From Magnaporthiopsis rhizophila (Eukaryota; Ascomycota; Sordariomycetes; Magnaporthales; Magnaporthaceae), in NCBI GenBank assembly GCA_003049465.1, contig PYSS01000003.1:620001-684000 (forward strand): DNA of 64,000 nucleotides. Reading direction: 5' to 3'. The notes under the pieces were generated by a model, which saw only the letters and a program-made list of their open reading frames with translations, ran no database searches and was not told where the DNA came from. The translations under genes and the position numbers were made by a program. Positions 10,911-23,071 of the stretch are shown in pieces; the first letter of the stretch is position 1; every line of letters starts with the position of its first letter.

Positions 10911-13900
10911 AAAGGGGAAGGGGTGGGTGCCTGTGCCTGTCAGTGCCTGTGCATGTGCTTGTAAACTTCGCCAGTAGCAAACACAAAATCAGGGCAAACG
11001 AATAGAACAGAGCGGGAAGGCGGGAACAGATGGGGCGGGGATTCGGCGGGCGGGCAGTCAGGTGCGACTCCAGTGCTCTCTTGTCAGCAGCCGCTCGGGG
11101 TCGGATCTGTGTGGATGAACTATCTGGATGATCCTGTCCTGTGCGTTGGCCTGAACATTGGCGCCCGGGCGAGCTGCGTCACAGTGCAGCCGGCTGAAGT
11201 CAGGCTGGGGCTGCAGGTGCCAGCGGGGCGGGATGGCCCTTAATCGCGCTGGGCTGGCTGCCCAGTCGGCTGAGCTTCGTGGGGGCGTCGGCGAGTCAAG
11301 CGCGCCAACATGTGGGAGGATGCTTCCTCTGGGTCGTGGTCGCAAAGATTGGGGAAGGACCTCACATGAACACCTTTTGCTGTCGCTGACAAGAAATAAT
11401 CAAGGTAGAACCCCAGTCGATCAGCGAGAGAGAAGCGCATTTGACATCATCCTTTTCGGCCTTGGTCTCCTGTCTGACTGACCCAGCGGCCCACAGGCAA
11501 CTGCAGCCAAGGGCCCCTTTCCCCGTCCTGAGACGCCTCTTATTGCTTGGTGCAGCATTGGGCCAAGGTCCAAACTGGGGCCTTCTGGGTCTTGTGTTCA
11601 CATACCCGACCATGCAGCATCGAGCACGCGGCGCAATTCGGGAAGGTCTCCAGCCCTTTTCGATGATCCCAATCCCAGATACGCACACTCCCTAAATCTA
11701 ACAGCATACCTAGGAAGGGAACACATTGACAGCCTTCTCTTGGCTCACTGGGGTACGCATTGTCCTTGCATCCAGCACAGCCTTGTTAATCAAATTGCGG
11801 CTCTGTTGGCCTGCATCGGTTCACAGGAATCAGTCCGACTCAGTCGGACCCTGTCGGCTCTACGATGACGTCGACCTCCCTTTCCATTATGGGCCCGATC
11901 GTGGGATTTCAGGAGGGGATGTGGGATGGGCGGCATGATGGTGGGATGGCAGGCGGCTGTGCTCAGGGGTACGCGGCACCTTGCGCTCGGCTCGGACGCC
12001 TCCTGCTGAACAACCAGGTGGTAGGTACTCAACACGAGGGGCCAGAGACATGAGGGTTTGCCCGGCCATGATCACAGAGTTCTTCAAAGCTTAACAGGCT
12101 GACAGGGTCTTTCCTCTCGCGCAACTTCAACTCAGCGGTGTCTTCTTAACCGTGCCTTGCGCCGACGCATGGAAGCCACGCAACACACCTTAATTGGGGA
12201 TCGGTCTTGGCGCCGCCACTTTGGTCGGCAATCTGGATCATTGCAGCCGACCTGGGCATCAGCATTTAGTAAAAGTTTTTTTTTTTCGCGCGTCTGTTCG
12301 AAATTCTGTGTCTACCAACCTCTCCTTTCCCTATTGCGGCAACACTTGCCTCAACAGCATCGACAGATGTCCGGATGGTCTTTCCGACCTGCCCCAGGAA
12401 CACAACAACCATTGTGGTGGAGATAAGTTGGCTATCATACAGATAGTCTTGCTTCCACAAGTGCCACCCTATCATCCCAAAAGTGGCGGGCATGTCGACC
12501 ATAACCTCTTTTCTTCTTGTATGTCTACGGGCGATATGGTTGAACATGCCGTAAATGGGCACAATAAGGTCCCAAAGAAATACTTGAGATTTCGTATTCT
12601 GTTCACTCATCGAATCCTGAAATCGGCGAACAGACACGTCAAAAGTTGTCTTTTGCTGGTCTTTTATCACCGTTCCTGTGTCTCTAGTGAATCCGTGCTT
12701 TTAAGTTTGCGCTGTCTCCCAGTGCTTTAGATTGCCTCTCGGGTCATGCCGAATCAAGCTTACGCAAATCCTACTCTTGTATGTGCCATCAATTGTGGCG
12801 CAGTGCTGCCAACCGGTGGCAGGTTGCAGCCACCATTTGACACTGTCAGTCTACGCGTTCTGGAAAGTTTGGGGTGGGCCCTCCCCAGCCCTGGTCCTTC
12901 GGTGCTGGCTGTGACACATGCACGCACAAAGAACCGAGCTTGGATGACGACCAAGAGAAGACGTACGTACCATGTTTCTCAGTATTCCAATGCACAAGAC
13001 GAGACCCGACGTTGTTGGATCCGATCACAGCCGTAATGCTAATGAACGTTGTGTGGCTTGTGGCGGAGATTGCCTGCCACGCCGGCGGATTGGTGGATGT
13101 TTGGCGCCGCTCCCGTTGGCACGGGCATGGACGGCACATCAGAAGTCGTGATTTCGCAAGTCTTCATCTCGGACCCCACCAGCCTGGGAAGGTGCCCCGG
13201 TGCCGCACAACGGCCGCGCGATGGGAGCGGCTTCTGGATTTTTACTGGCCGTCCCAGAAATCAAGGAAGTTGCAGGTCGAGGCGGCCCACATGTCGCGAG
13301 ATAGGAATTAGACGACGGTGGCCGGGCGACGCGACGAGCAAAAGGATGTGCGCGTCGCCAGATCGTGTTGGCTGAGCACAGACTGCTGCAAGGTCCCGAC
13401 CCATGCGGAGGCCGGATCGTCTTTGTTCAATGGAGTTCGCGTGGGTGCGAGGAGGGGATACGGGGTATGAGGCTGACGGGGGAGGCATTGGCAGCCCTAG
13501 CACCTCCTGCTTGCTCGTCTGCTCTGGATGATTCGACATGGTTGGGTGAATGGCGCGCATGAAGGAGGCGACAATGACAGCTTCGGTGCATAATCCAGAT
13601 AGCATCAATCACATATTTGCTTTTGACCTCAGTCTGAGACGCGCCCTAAAAAGGGAGGACAATAGGGGTGAAGTATTAAAACAATACCTGGGCATCATTG
13701 CTGCGGCATCTGAGGACAACCTACTGCTGTAGACGCTTTCTCTCGACTTCCAACAGAATTGACAGAAGAAGGGAGGTGATTCAGCCCACGCCGTGCTGAC
13801 TCGGATTTACTTCTCGTAAATGCAGCTTTGTGTCCCGGCCTAAACACAGCAAGCGGCGAGCCAGCTAGGCAATGTCTCGATATCCGAAGGGCATGTGCAG

Positions 13901-14892
13901 GCGTTGGTGCTATGCATGGCATCAGTTAGCGCCTGCGGTATTTCCTGGGGTCGAGACTGCATGAAATCGCGGCTGAGGGAATGGAGGATCGCAGCCAATG
14001 GACCGCAAATCAAAGATTTCATTTCCCCCATGTTGTATTTCTGTTACCCCCCATGGCCGGCCCTCGAGCCATCCCCACCGTTGGGGGCGGACAGAGGCCA
14101 ACCAGCCCTTGCCACCCCTGCGCCTCATCTTTTTGTTCCCGATCCTCGCTCGACCACGTCAAGCATCCACCCCTGGAGACACCCGATGCCTCCAGTTTCG
14201 GACGCTGGGTACGGCGCGTCGCCCAATCACAGCGCATGGCACGACTCCCAGAAAGTGGGCCCGAGCTGGGTCAACCTGCCACCGCGTATTTGGCCGGTTT
14301 AGCGTGATGCCAACTCTCGCTGGGGCTTGGCGTCTTGCCCGTTCCTGGCATTGAATTTTATATTAGCGGTGCGGTGGCCTTCCCACACCCCCCCTCAAGT
14401 GGCTGCCGTTTCTGCAAGTCCTCATTCCCCCAACAACGGGCCACCGACCTGATCCAACCCACTTCCACACCGAGACCACCCGCCCTGTTTCTCACGGGCT
14501 GCACCGCTCACACGGCTGGGGAAGCGACAAACGAAAGCCCCAACAACAGGAAGTGCCAATTGGATAGAAGGAGAAAGAGATTGGGGTTGCTGGGCGACTA
14601 TCAGTGTTGGAAAAAGCTTCTTACAACAGGCGACTGGGCCTCGGCTGCGAGCACCTTCGTCCGATCTCGCGCACGATCTTCGAACCCACCGGCGCCACAA
14701 CCGGTTTGCTTCATTGCCCGCGCATTCATCGGCCGCAACGCGCCGGGCCGTCGATCGATAGTGCGACATCCCGAGTGCGACGACGGCGAAGACGGACCGG
14801 ACGGGTGAAATCTGGTCGACCAGCGGCCAGCCGATCCACACAAAAGCCTCGACGCCCTCCGCGAGCGCCGGGCGCCACAAGCATCCTTAATC
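10911..14892. other. 4 kb spacer without a supported gene
   Basis: Longest gene-free stretch of the window, between the divergent transporter and Chs7-family genes. It should contain both promoters and perhaps the missing first exon of the transporter near 10.9-11.3 kb. Open frames up to 178 codons (for example 12194-12730 +) have no codon bias and no family resemblance. I see no transposon open frames or terminal repeats. Confidence 0.6.
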
Positions 14893-16166
14893 ATGTCCGA
14901 GTTCGGGAACTTCGCTGTGAGTGATGGGACGACTCGGGAACTGCTGCTCCGAGGTGGCGGGGACAAATTGACTGACGTCGGATTTCCACGTCTTGCTTAT
15001 AGTCCTTCTGCTGGGGCTCGACGCTTCCCGTCTGCAATGTAAGTCCTAACATACATGCACATACTGTGCGGTTTCCCGCATACCGCTCGAGCCCGGTTGC
15101 TGACTCCATTTACGATTATAGGTCTTGAGCAGAACCAAGAACCAAGAAGGCGAATGGGGAGGATGCCAGCTCACAGGGATACCATTGAGCAACGGCAAGC
15201 TTGGGAACCTTGGTATGTTTCTACCTTGCCCGTTGGATCTCCCCAAGGTTATTAATACTAACGGCTGTGCCTCTTGCTCATAGGTGTGATACTGCTGTGC
15301 GCCATCTCGATTGTGGTTGCGGGCTACCTGCTGCTTCGTTCAGAAAGAAAGAAGGCCGCTGTTGGGAGGAGGTAAGTCTTGGGAGTAGCAAGCCAGCAAT
15401 CTCTCATCCCTCCTGGCTCGGAACTGACCTGTTGGGACTACAGAGAAATGCAAGTTTTCCTGCTCGGGTACATCGTGATTCAACTATGCGAGATTTTCAC
15501 CGTCGGTGAATTTCCGCTCCCCGCCTCCGTCCGAGTCGTACGTTGTTCCCTCCTGGACTATCTTGCCTGCACCCGTTAGATACCCCGCGCGGGAGCACAT
15601 CGCTAACTTGTAGCATCTAGGCTTTTACTGGCATTCACATTGGTTTCATCATCGCGACGACGTGGATCTTGATGCTCAACGCGGTTGTGGGCTACCAGAT
15701 CATCGACGACGGAACACCACTCTCACTGGGCTTACTGCTCCTATCTGCCGTCGTGCTTCTGGTTGGCACCGGCTATATCACCCTCGACACGGGGTTCGGG
15801 TGGACGGGTTACTGGAACTCGAGCTACGCCCTGCCGAACAGGCACATCGCCCTCTATGTCCTCTACCAGCTTGCGCCACTAATTTTCATCGTCGCCTTCT
15901 TCGTTCTCGAGGCCATCCTGGTCTTGAGGGTCCTGCAGGAGACTAAGCCGATGATTTACCTTGGTGGAGCCCTGATCCTCTTTGCGATCGGCCAGATCTT
16001 CAACTACGTCATCAGCAGATACATCTGCGAAGGTACCGCCGGCAAGATCGACGGATCGCTGTTTCAGACTCTCTTCACACTGCTTTCTGTCATCATGGTT
16101 TGGATATTCTGGTCGAGCATCACCGAAGACGACTGGCCGATGCCCATCGGTACCACGTACCCATGA
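14893..16166 (+). CDS. Chs7-family multi-pass membrane protein (chitin synthase export chaperone-like)
   Basis: Six exons: 14893-14916, 15003-15038, 15122-15212, 15284-15371, 15444-15537, 15621-16166, all GT-AG with consistent phase; 292 residues. The N-terminus MSEFGNFA...STLPVCN matches the Chs7 family start (FGxFxxxC...LPxCN), followed by seven hydrophobic segments and the family-typical stretches NAVVGYQIIDDGTPLS and a C-terminal WIFWSSITEDDWP. Yeast Chs7 is an ER chaperone that lets chitin synthase III (Chs3) leave the ER. The sequence diverges from canonical Chs7 in the middle (for example GYITLDTGFGW), so this may be a paralogue rather than the main chaperone. The tiny first two exons (24 and 36 bases) are easily missed; the start is fixed by the conserved FGNF. 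Confidence 0.88.
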
Positions 16167-17583
16167 TTGTCCGATTTCAGCACACGGACGTCCAGCGCGC
16201 TGGAAACAGCATCCTAATCGAAAACCACCAAAAAAAAGCAAACTTTTTGTCTTTGGCGTTACACTGTCGGAGGCTTCTTTCACTCGTTAGAATATCCGGA
16301 TAGGCCCACGGGCTCCTATCCCGGCGTACATGATCGCCCATCACCGATTCGACATAATCACACACACAAACCACACCGAACCGACGACCCGAAACCGCGG
16401 GCAATTTCTGGCCGAGACCATTGGATTATCGATGATACAACCGACTCGCATCGTCTCTATTTTGTGCCGAGAGGTACACGATGTTAGCTTGGCTAATTGG
16501 GGCGGCGGATGGCGCGTCCCTGTCGGACAGGGGAGCCTACTAATGTCTTTTTTGCGCGTTGCCAATCTATCTGTAGGGAACATTGATTTCCCGCGGCGGA
16601 ACTAGACTAGTGGTAGGACACACGTTGTACCAGGGACATCTTATATGGGTTGATGATGGACTTTGTATAACGGGTTTTGTTTGGCCTCTGTTTTCTTATT
16701 ATTTTTGATACCTGATTTTGCCTGTTTTAGAGCATTACATAGTATACCCCCTCCTTTGGAACTGTCGAATGGCTTTACGCGGAAACTGGTGGGCTGGCCG
16801 TCTGCTGTTAGATAACCGGAAATGCATATAGTTTCTGCTTGGAAGGTCTGTTGACGTCTCTGGGCTGGCTGCCTAGCTGGAATGATGCTCCTAGTGGCAT
16901 GTGCGGCGTAATCGTCCATGCGCAGCCCTACTTACTGGCGTGGAGTAGACGGGAGGAATGCAGGCGGGAAATATGCATCCCATCACCCCCGCGATCGGCA
17001 ATCGAGTTGAGACACAGACAATCCCGCCGTCGCCCACTATGGATGCGGGAGCTCGTGTGGGGTGAGGGCAAACAGGGCGCCATTGACCCACTACGCCCGC
17101 CACCAGCATCCCTCCCAAACCAAAACGCCGCTTTTCTTTAGCTCCAGGCACACGCGATTTGACGGGCGTTACTCGTCTCCAGGGCAAACAACGCGCCATT
17201 CCGGTGCCACGCCCCCCGCTCGCGGAACAGAACCCAAGTTTGCTCTATAGGTACGGCGGGAGTTGAATTGCTGAAGGGAATAATCCTTAATAGCATATCT
17301 ATTCGGAGGCTAGCTCGCAGGCCCTCCGTCTCAGAGCCGCGCTAATCATTCACGGCCTTAGCCCGCCGTAGCCTTGGCTTCAGCCTCGCCCAGCGATCGA
17401 CTGCGCCCCGACCTTCCTGCGTCGAAGACGGAACCGCCCAGTCCGGAGCGAAAGTCCTATTTGATCCAATAGCTCGCCCATTTCTCGGGGGCTACTGCCC
17501 AGGTCACACGCAGCGTGGTGTCATCGCGGATATCCTTTCCCCCCTGTTCCCGAGCGGCGAACCCTAGCGAAGCAGCGAGCGAC
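16167..17583. other. Intergenic between Chs7-family gene and SSL1
   Basis: 1.4 kb with no supported gene. It holds the 3' region of the Chs7-family gene and, towards 17.3-17.58 kb, the SSL1 leader. An in-frame upstream ATG-like start at 17515 precedes the chosen SSL1 start but adds only a non-conserved stretch. Confidence 0.65.
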
Positions 17584-19327
17584 ATGGCGGACTCGGACGG
17601 CGAGTTCGTCGCGGACGATGGCTCCGACGACGAGATGGTGGGCCAGGGCGGCAGCTCCTACGACACCAGGGGCGCGGGCAAGGGCGGCGGCGGCGGCGGC
17701 GGCGACAAGAAGGGCAAGCGCAAGGGTAAGGCGGCGTGGGAAGACCTGCAGCGGTCGTGGGACGTAGCAGAGGAGTCGGCCGAGGCGGGCCTCTCGCTCG
17801 AAGGGCGGATCGAGGCCGAGAAGAGGCGGCGCGTGCTGCGCGACACGACGCCCATCCAGCGCGGCATCATCCGTCACCTGGTCCTGGTGCTGGACATGTC
17901 TCTGGCCATGGATGAGAAGGACATGCTTCCGTCGCGCCACCGCGTGTCGATCGCCTACGCCATCGACTTTGCGCGCGAGTTCTTCGACCAGAACCCCATC
18001 TCGCAGCTCGCCGTCGTCGGCATGCGCGAGGGCGTCGCCGTCAGGATATCCGACATGAGCGGTAACCCGGCCGACCACATCGAGAAGCTGCGACAGCTGG
18101 TGGACCTGCCGCCCATGGGCAACCCCAGCTTACAGAATGCGCTGGAGATGTGCCGCGGCGCGCTTTTGTAGGCAATCTATCTCGTTCTGTTGTTGGTGCA
18201 GGAGGCTGGCTGATGTGGAAGCATCGCGAAAACCCGATACGAAGAGAAACCGCTGACGCTTACTACATTTCTTCAGTAATACACCTTCCCACGGGACCCG
18301 CGAGGTCGTCATGGTATTCGGCGCACTTTCATCCTCAGATCCCGGGGACATACACGACACTATAGACGGGCTCGTAACGGACAGGATACGAGTATCCATC
18401 ATTGGACTGTCGGCACAGGTTTTCATATGCGAAGACCTCTGCCGGAGGACGAACGTGGGCCACTCGGCCTCGGAGCCCATCCTGGTCGGCGACGACGACG
18501 AGAACTCGGGCTACATGGTGGCGATGGACGACGTGCACTTCAGGGAGCTGCTGCTATCGGTCACACGGCCGCCAGCGACGCGCCAGAGCCAGCTGCAACA
18601 AACAGGGCATGGGATGGGGGCGGCAGGCGGGGTTGGTGGCGCGGGGGCGTCGCTGCTGATGATGGGGTTCCCGTCGCGCACGACGGGCACCGATCCGGCG
18701 CTCTGCGCATGCCACAACAGGCCCACGCGCGACGGCTTTCTCTGCACGCGCTGCGGGTCGCGTGTGTGCCGCCTGCCGGCCGAGTGCCCGGCGTGCGGGC
18801 TGACGCTGATCCTGTCTACCCACCTCGCCCGGTCCTACCACCACCTGTTTCCCCTCCGCGTCTGGGTTGAGGTGCCATGGTCTGACGCGCACCGGAGCGT
18901 GGCCTGCTTCGCTTGCCTGACGCCATTCCCGGACCAAAAGTCCAAGGGCGGCGCTGCAGCAACAGCAGCAGCAGCAGTCGCCCAAGATAAACGTAAAGGC
19001 AAGGAGGCGTCATCTGGCGGGGCCGGCAAGCACCTGGAGGTCCCGTCCGCTGCCGCGGCGGCAGCAAAGAGCAGCAGGGCGCACAAGAAGCAGGGAGGTG
19101 CGTCATCGACGCAGCAGCCCGAGGCGCCCAAGGGCGTCAGCGAGAGCAGTCGGTACATGTGCCAGGTGTGCCGCAAGCACTTTTGCATCGACTGCGACGT
19201 GTTTGCGCACGAGGTCGTGCACAACTGCCCCGGCTGCCAGGGCGACACGCGCGACGAGGTGCAACAGCATCAGGCCACCGCGGGGGAGAACGGCAGCAAC
19301 GGCCGGTCCGCGAACGGCAAGGCGTGA
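17584..19327 (+). CDS. SSL1: TFIIH core subunit SSL1 (p44 homologue)
   Basis: Subunit of the TFIIH core, needed for transcription initiation and nucleotide excision repair in the nucleus; it activates the XPD/Rad3 helicase. Two exons, 17584-18167 and 18277-19327, with a GT-AG intron containing a CTGAC branch motif; 544 residues. After an acidic, Gly-rich N-terminus comes the Ssl1-type von Willebrand A domain (RGIIRHLVLVLDMSLAM, about residues 95-270; GNPSLQNALEMCRGALF across the splice junction), then the C4 zinc motif (CACHN..GFLCTRCGSRVC..PAECPACG) and the C-terminal C4C4 ring (CFACLTPF ... CQVCRKHFCIDCD...CPGC). An Ala/Lys/Ser-rich insert of about 70 residues splits the first and second cysteine pairs of that C-terminal domain. 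The start MADSDGEF is typical for the family. Confidence 0.95.
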
Positions 19328-19942
19328 TTTAGACCCCGTTTTTGTCGGGAATTATCAAAACAGTAATTGCGAAGGGATTTGATTATGCAAGAAATAATAC
19401 CAATGAGGGGACTGGGAAGACAGGCGTTGGAGACGTTCGCACACCCTGGCAGACATAGAAGGCGTTCAGCCTATGATGTATGAGCTTTCTTTCGATATAC
19501 CATCATTTCGGGTTGCTGAACTATTCTCCGAGTTGGGATATGTCGCTGTAGCCAAGTACGTGTTATCCAAATATGGTTGTTCAAGTTCTGTGGACAAACA
19601 TTGCATAGAGAAACAAATAACGCAACCGTGGTCACTTGTTATGAATTAATGAGCGAGCAGCATCTTAAGTTTCCAACAATTTGACATTCGATATTGACGC
19701 TCAAAGAAGCCGGCCGATCCCTGTGCAGATGGTATATACAAAAAGTTCCAGATTATCTTTAACAACAAAGTCAAACCGCAAACGGTCAATCATGCCATGT
19801 CATGCAGTGTCGTGCCGATCCTCATACATCACTTCAGGGCTCTGTTTCATGTAGGGAGATGAAGCGAGCGACAAACGTGAGTCACGTTAGAAAAGAAGCC
19901 CAAGGAAGGAGGAAGGGAAGAAAAAAAAATTAAGGAAGCAAA
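19328..19942. other. Convergent 3' spacer SSL1/HPPD
   Basis: AT-richer 0.6 kb between two converging genes; it should hold both 3' untranslated regions. No gene seen. Confidence 0.7.
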
Positions 19943-21211
19943 TCATAGGTTCCCGCGCTCGGCCTGCTCCCTCTCAATGGCCTCAAACAGGCTCTTGAAG
20001 TTTCCGGCGCCGAAGCCGTCAAAGTTGTTGCGCTGGATGATCTCGATGAAGACGGTGGGGCGGTCCATGAGCGGGCGGGTGAAGAGCTGGAGCAGGTAGC
20101 CGCCCTCGTCGTAGTCGATGAGGATGTTGTTGCGCACGATGGTGTCGAACTCCTCGCGCAGCTCCCAGTCGCGGCGCTCGGTGCGCAGGCGCTTGCGCAT
20201 CGAGTCGTAGTAGGTCGACGGCACCTCGATGAACTCGACGCCCCTGGCGCGCATGGCCTCGACGGTGGCGACGATGTCGTCGGTCTGGAGCGCGATGTGC
20301 TGGACGCCCGGGCCCGAGTTGAAGGTGACGTACTCCTCAATCTGCGAGCGCTTCTTGCCCTTGGCCGGCTCGTTGATGGGCATCTTGACGACGTTGTTGG
20401 GGCTCGCCATGACGATGCTGCTGAGCGCACTGAACTCGGTGCAGATCTGGTTGTCATCGACGGACCAGAAGCGGTGGAAGGACAGGCAGCGCTCGTAAAA
20501 GTCGCAAGCGGCCGCCATGTCGCCCCAGTCCTGGTTGCCGACGCAGTGGTCGATGCGGCGCAGGGGCGCGTCGGGCAGCGCCGCGTGCGCCTTGGGCGCC
20601 GGCCTCGTCACGGCCCTGAAGCCCGGCATGAAGATGCCCCGGTAGCCCTGGCGCGAGATGAGGGTGTGGGTGGTATCGCCGTAGGTGCGGATCGCCGCCG
20701 TGACCACGGAGCCGTGCTGCTTCTCGGACAGGACGCGGGGCGGCGCGATCGAGGTCGCGCCCTGGTCGACGGCGCGGGCGTAGACGCCCTCGACGTCGTC
20801 GACCTCGAAGCAGACGTCCTTGACGGCGTCGCCATGTCGCTCGAGGTGGGCGTGCATCTCGACCAGGAGCGCGCGGTCCTCGTCCGAGATGGGCTCGTCC
20901 GCCGGCAGGTGGACGTGGGACCGCAGCGGCGAGGTGAAGACGAAGCGGACGTCACCCTTACCGACCAGATATGACGCAAAGTACCGTGACCCGGTCTCTA
21001 GGCCGCGGTAGGCGATGATGGTCATGCCGAAGAGGGTGTTGTAATAGGAGGCCGCCTGCTTGGCGTTGCCAACCCACCAAGTGACGTGGTCGTAGCCATG
21101 GAAGCTGGGGAAGGGGTCCTGGACGGCGAGGCTGTTGACGCTGACGGGCTGATCAACCGGTTCCGCAGCCTGGAGCGACGGCGGGGAGTCTGTGATGGCA
21201 GAGGGCGACAT
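19943..21211 (-). CDS. hppD: 4-hydroxyphenylpyruvate dioxygenase
   Basis: Fe(II) enzyme that converts 4-hydroxyphenylpyruvate to homogentisate in tyrosine breakdown and on the way to pyomelanin. Intronless, 422 residues. The N-terminal VOC-type repeat starts at FHGYDHVTWWVGNAKQAA; the C-terminal repeat carries the metal ligands His in RIDHCVGNQ (about residue 221), His in GVQHIALQT (about 303) and Glu in FIEIIQRN (about 390). The end GFGAGNFKSLFEAIE is the family's C-terminal gating helix. The start MSPSAITD (21211) was chosen because an upstream in-frame codon at 21304 would add 31 non-conserved residues. The gene lies head-to-head with xanthine dehydrogenase across 1.9 kb. No other tyrosine-catabolic genes are adjacent. 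Confidence 0.97.
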   Translation of the reverse strand: MSPSAITDSPPSLQAAEPVDQPVSVNSLAVQDPFPSFHGYDHVTWWVGNAKQAASYYNTLFGMTIIAYRGLETGSRYFASYLVGKGDVRFVFTSPLRSHVHLPADEPISDEDRALLVEMHAHLERHGDAVKDVCFEVDDVEGVYARAVDQGATSIAPPRVLSEKQHGSVVTAAIRTYGDTTHTLISRQGYRGIFMPGFRAVTRPAPKAHAALPDAPLRRIDHCVGNQDWGDMAAACDFYERCLSFHRFWSVDDNQICTEFSALSSIVMASPNNVVKMPINEPAKGKKRSQIEEYVTFNSGPGVQHIALQTDDIVATVEAMRARGVEFIEVPSTYYDSMRKRLRTERRDWELREEFDTIVRNNILIDYDEGGYLLQLFTRPLMDRPTVFIEIIQRNNFDGFGAGNFKSLFEAIEREQAERGNL

Positions 21212-23071
21212 TGACACAAAAAAGTAGGGGCTGTCTCCGGGGCAGGATGGTATTATCAAGCTCGTGGGTGATGTTTGGTATGCTTGGTTCGCTGTGTATG
21301 ACAAGATGAACGCTAGCTAGCCACGCTGGTGTGCGGCCAAGGAAGGAGGAAAGACGGGAGGTATATATAGACAGATGATGTGTAAAAATTCGATGAAGGT
21401 TCGGCTGGCACAGCAAGCTTAGTGATAACTCAACAAGACACGACCCTCGATACGTGGGAGTAGGCCATATTTATGGTGGCTGACGGGAGAGAGAGCCAAG
21501 CACAAAACCGGGTTTTTGATGCATATCGAGATGGCCGGGACCGCAAAAACCGCGACAGGCCTTCCAGGGAAGCCCGCGGGAGAGGGCGGGCAGTCGTCTG
21601 ATGGGCTGGCTAGGCGGTGATACTGGCGGTCCCTGTCGGCCCTTTGTTGAGTTGGTGACCTTGGGCCCCCGCAGTACTCGGTCTCGAGGGCAACAATGGC
21701 CATGTAACCGGTATGCGTAGGAGCTAAGGGAGCCCGCCCATGGGGGTGCCTGGCCTTCCATGTCTCGGGAAAGGTATACGTCAGGCTCCCAAGGCTCGGG
21801 CGAGGCGGAAAAGGCCCGCCGAGCTGGGTTGGATCCTTGCCGAAGCCGAGATTAGCCGTCTGTGGCCGCGCTACGAACTAAGCCGAGAGGCACCTCGACT
21901 GGTGGCGGACACTCGCGGGGACCCACTTTCTTTATCCTCATTTAGGTTTCCTTATCCGCATTTGGCGTTCCAGCGAGGCCGGGCCGTCTCGGCCTATTTT
22001 ATCGCTGCCAATTCTGTAGGCAGGCATCGGTGCGCGATGTGCGGTCTCAAGATTTCCGTTTTTCCGTCGATCCATCCCCGCCCCATGGAAGCTTTGGAAC
22101 ATGTTTAAACGGCCGGAACTAGACTTGATACGAAACGATTTTAGAAATGGAATTTTGACGTGTGATTTGCGAGAGTATCTTGAGCATTCTTTGCTGCTCT
22201 CAAATCTCAAACTCCTGCAAATGCGGGCATCCCTATCTCGCTTCAGCCAGTCAGTCTGCATATGCAAAACCGCTTCCAAAGTCAGTGCCTGTGCTAATTT
22301 GGTTGCCAAGCGTCCTGTCGTGGCCGAGGCGGTCAAACTGGGTCAAAAACCTCACTGGGCACTGTAAACGCTCACTTGACCAGCAAAACCAGATGAGCAT
22401 GCAGCCATACTTCTACCACCAAAACACCGCCAAATCTCTTCGAATCAACTGCGGAAAAAAAAAAAAAAAGGTAAATGTTTTGCGAGTAGAGGTAGTTGCA
22501 AAACAAAAACTGGCTACAAGTTCAGCTCGTATGTTGTGAAAGTGACTTGTTTTTAGCAGGTGCATCAGTTGGTGCAGAGGCGCGGATAATTTTTAAGTGA
22601 TTCATGCCGAACAATCTGAATCTGACCACTTAAAGCATTCCCCGGGCACTGTCGGGAGCCGCCGCCTCAACGTTGCCACCACTTCTCCACACCACCATAC
22701 CCCCACCTACCTGCCATCCAGCCAACGAGGGGTCTGCCAGCACTGTCATGGATTACCTCAGTCGAGCTCACACCACGATGAGGACGTCCTGAAGGCGCTC
22801 GTGCTCAATCCGAATCTGATGCGGACACTCTGACTTCAGTCCCGACTCAGTGTAACGGGACGGATGCCCAGCACTGAGCTGTTTTTGCATACACTTCATA
22901 CCGTTTCTTTGTTCCTTGGTGTGAAGGGCGCCGCCTGTTGAAGCAGATCTTATTGCTATTGTGGGACTGAGCCTCCTTTCTCTCCTAAGCGAGGCAGCCG
23001 TCTACCTATCCACCGCGCTACCCACCGCGAGATATATCTGGTAACGAGGCAAGCTGCCCGACGCCGAATCC
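21212..23071. promoter_or_regulatory. Divergent intergenic region HPPD / xanthine dehydrogenase
   Basis: 1.86 kb between two head-to-head catabolic genes. No coding frame is supported. Single matches to the fungal GATA-factor site HGATAR occur (for example an inverted AGATAG near 22230 and CGATAA near 22000), too few to claim regulation by a nitrogen regulator. A short A run lies at about 22457-22469. Confidence 0.5.

Noticed and set aside
12266..12670. 134-codon minus-strand frame in the 4 kb spacer
   Set aside because: No codon bias, no domain, and overlapping plus-strand frames of similar length.
22985..23035. Minus-strand GGTGGGTAGCGCGGTGGATAG resembling a tRNA A box
   Set aside because: Lies in the xanthine dehydrogenase leader; no usable T-arm or acceptor stem could be formed.
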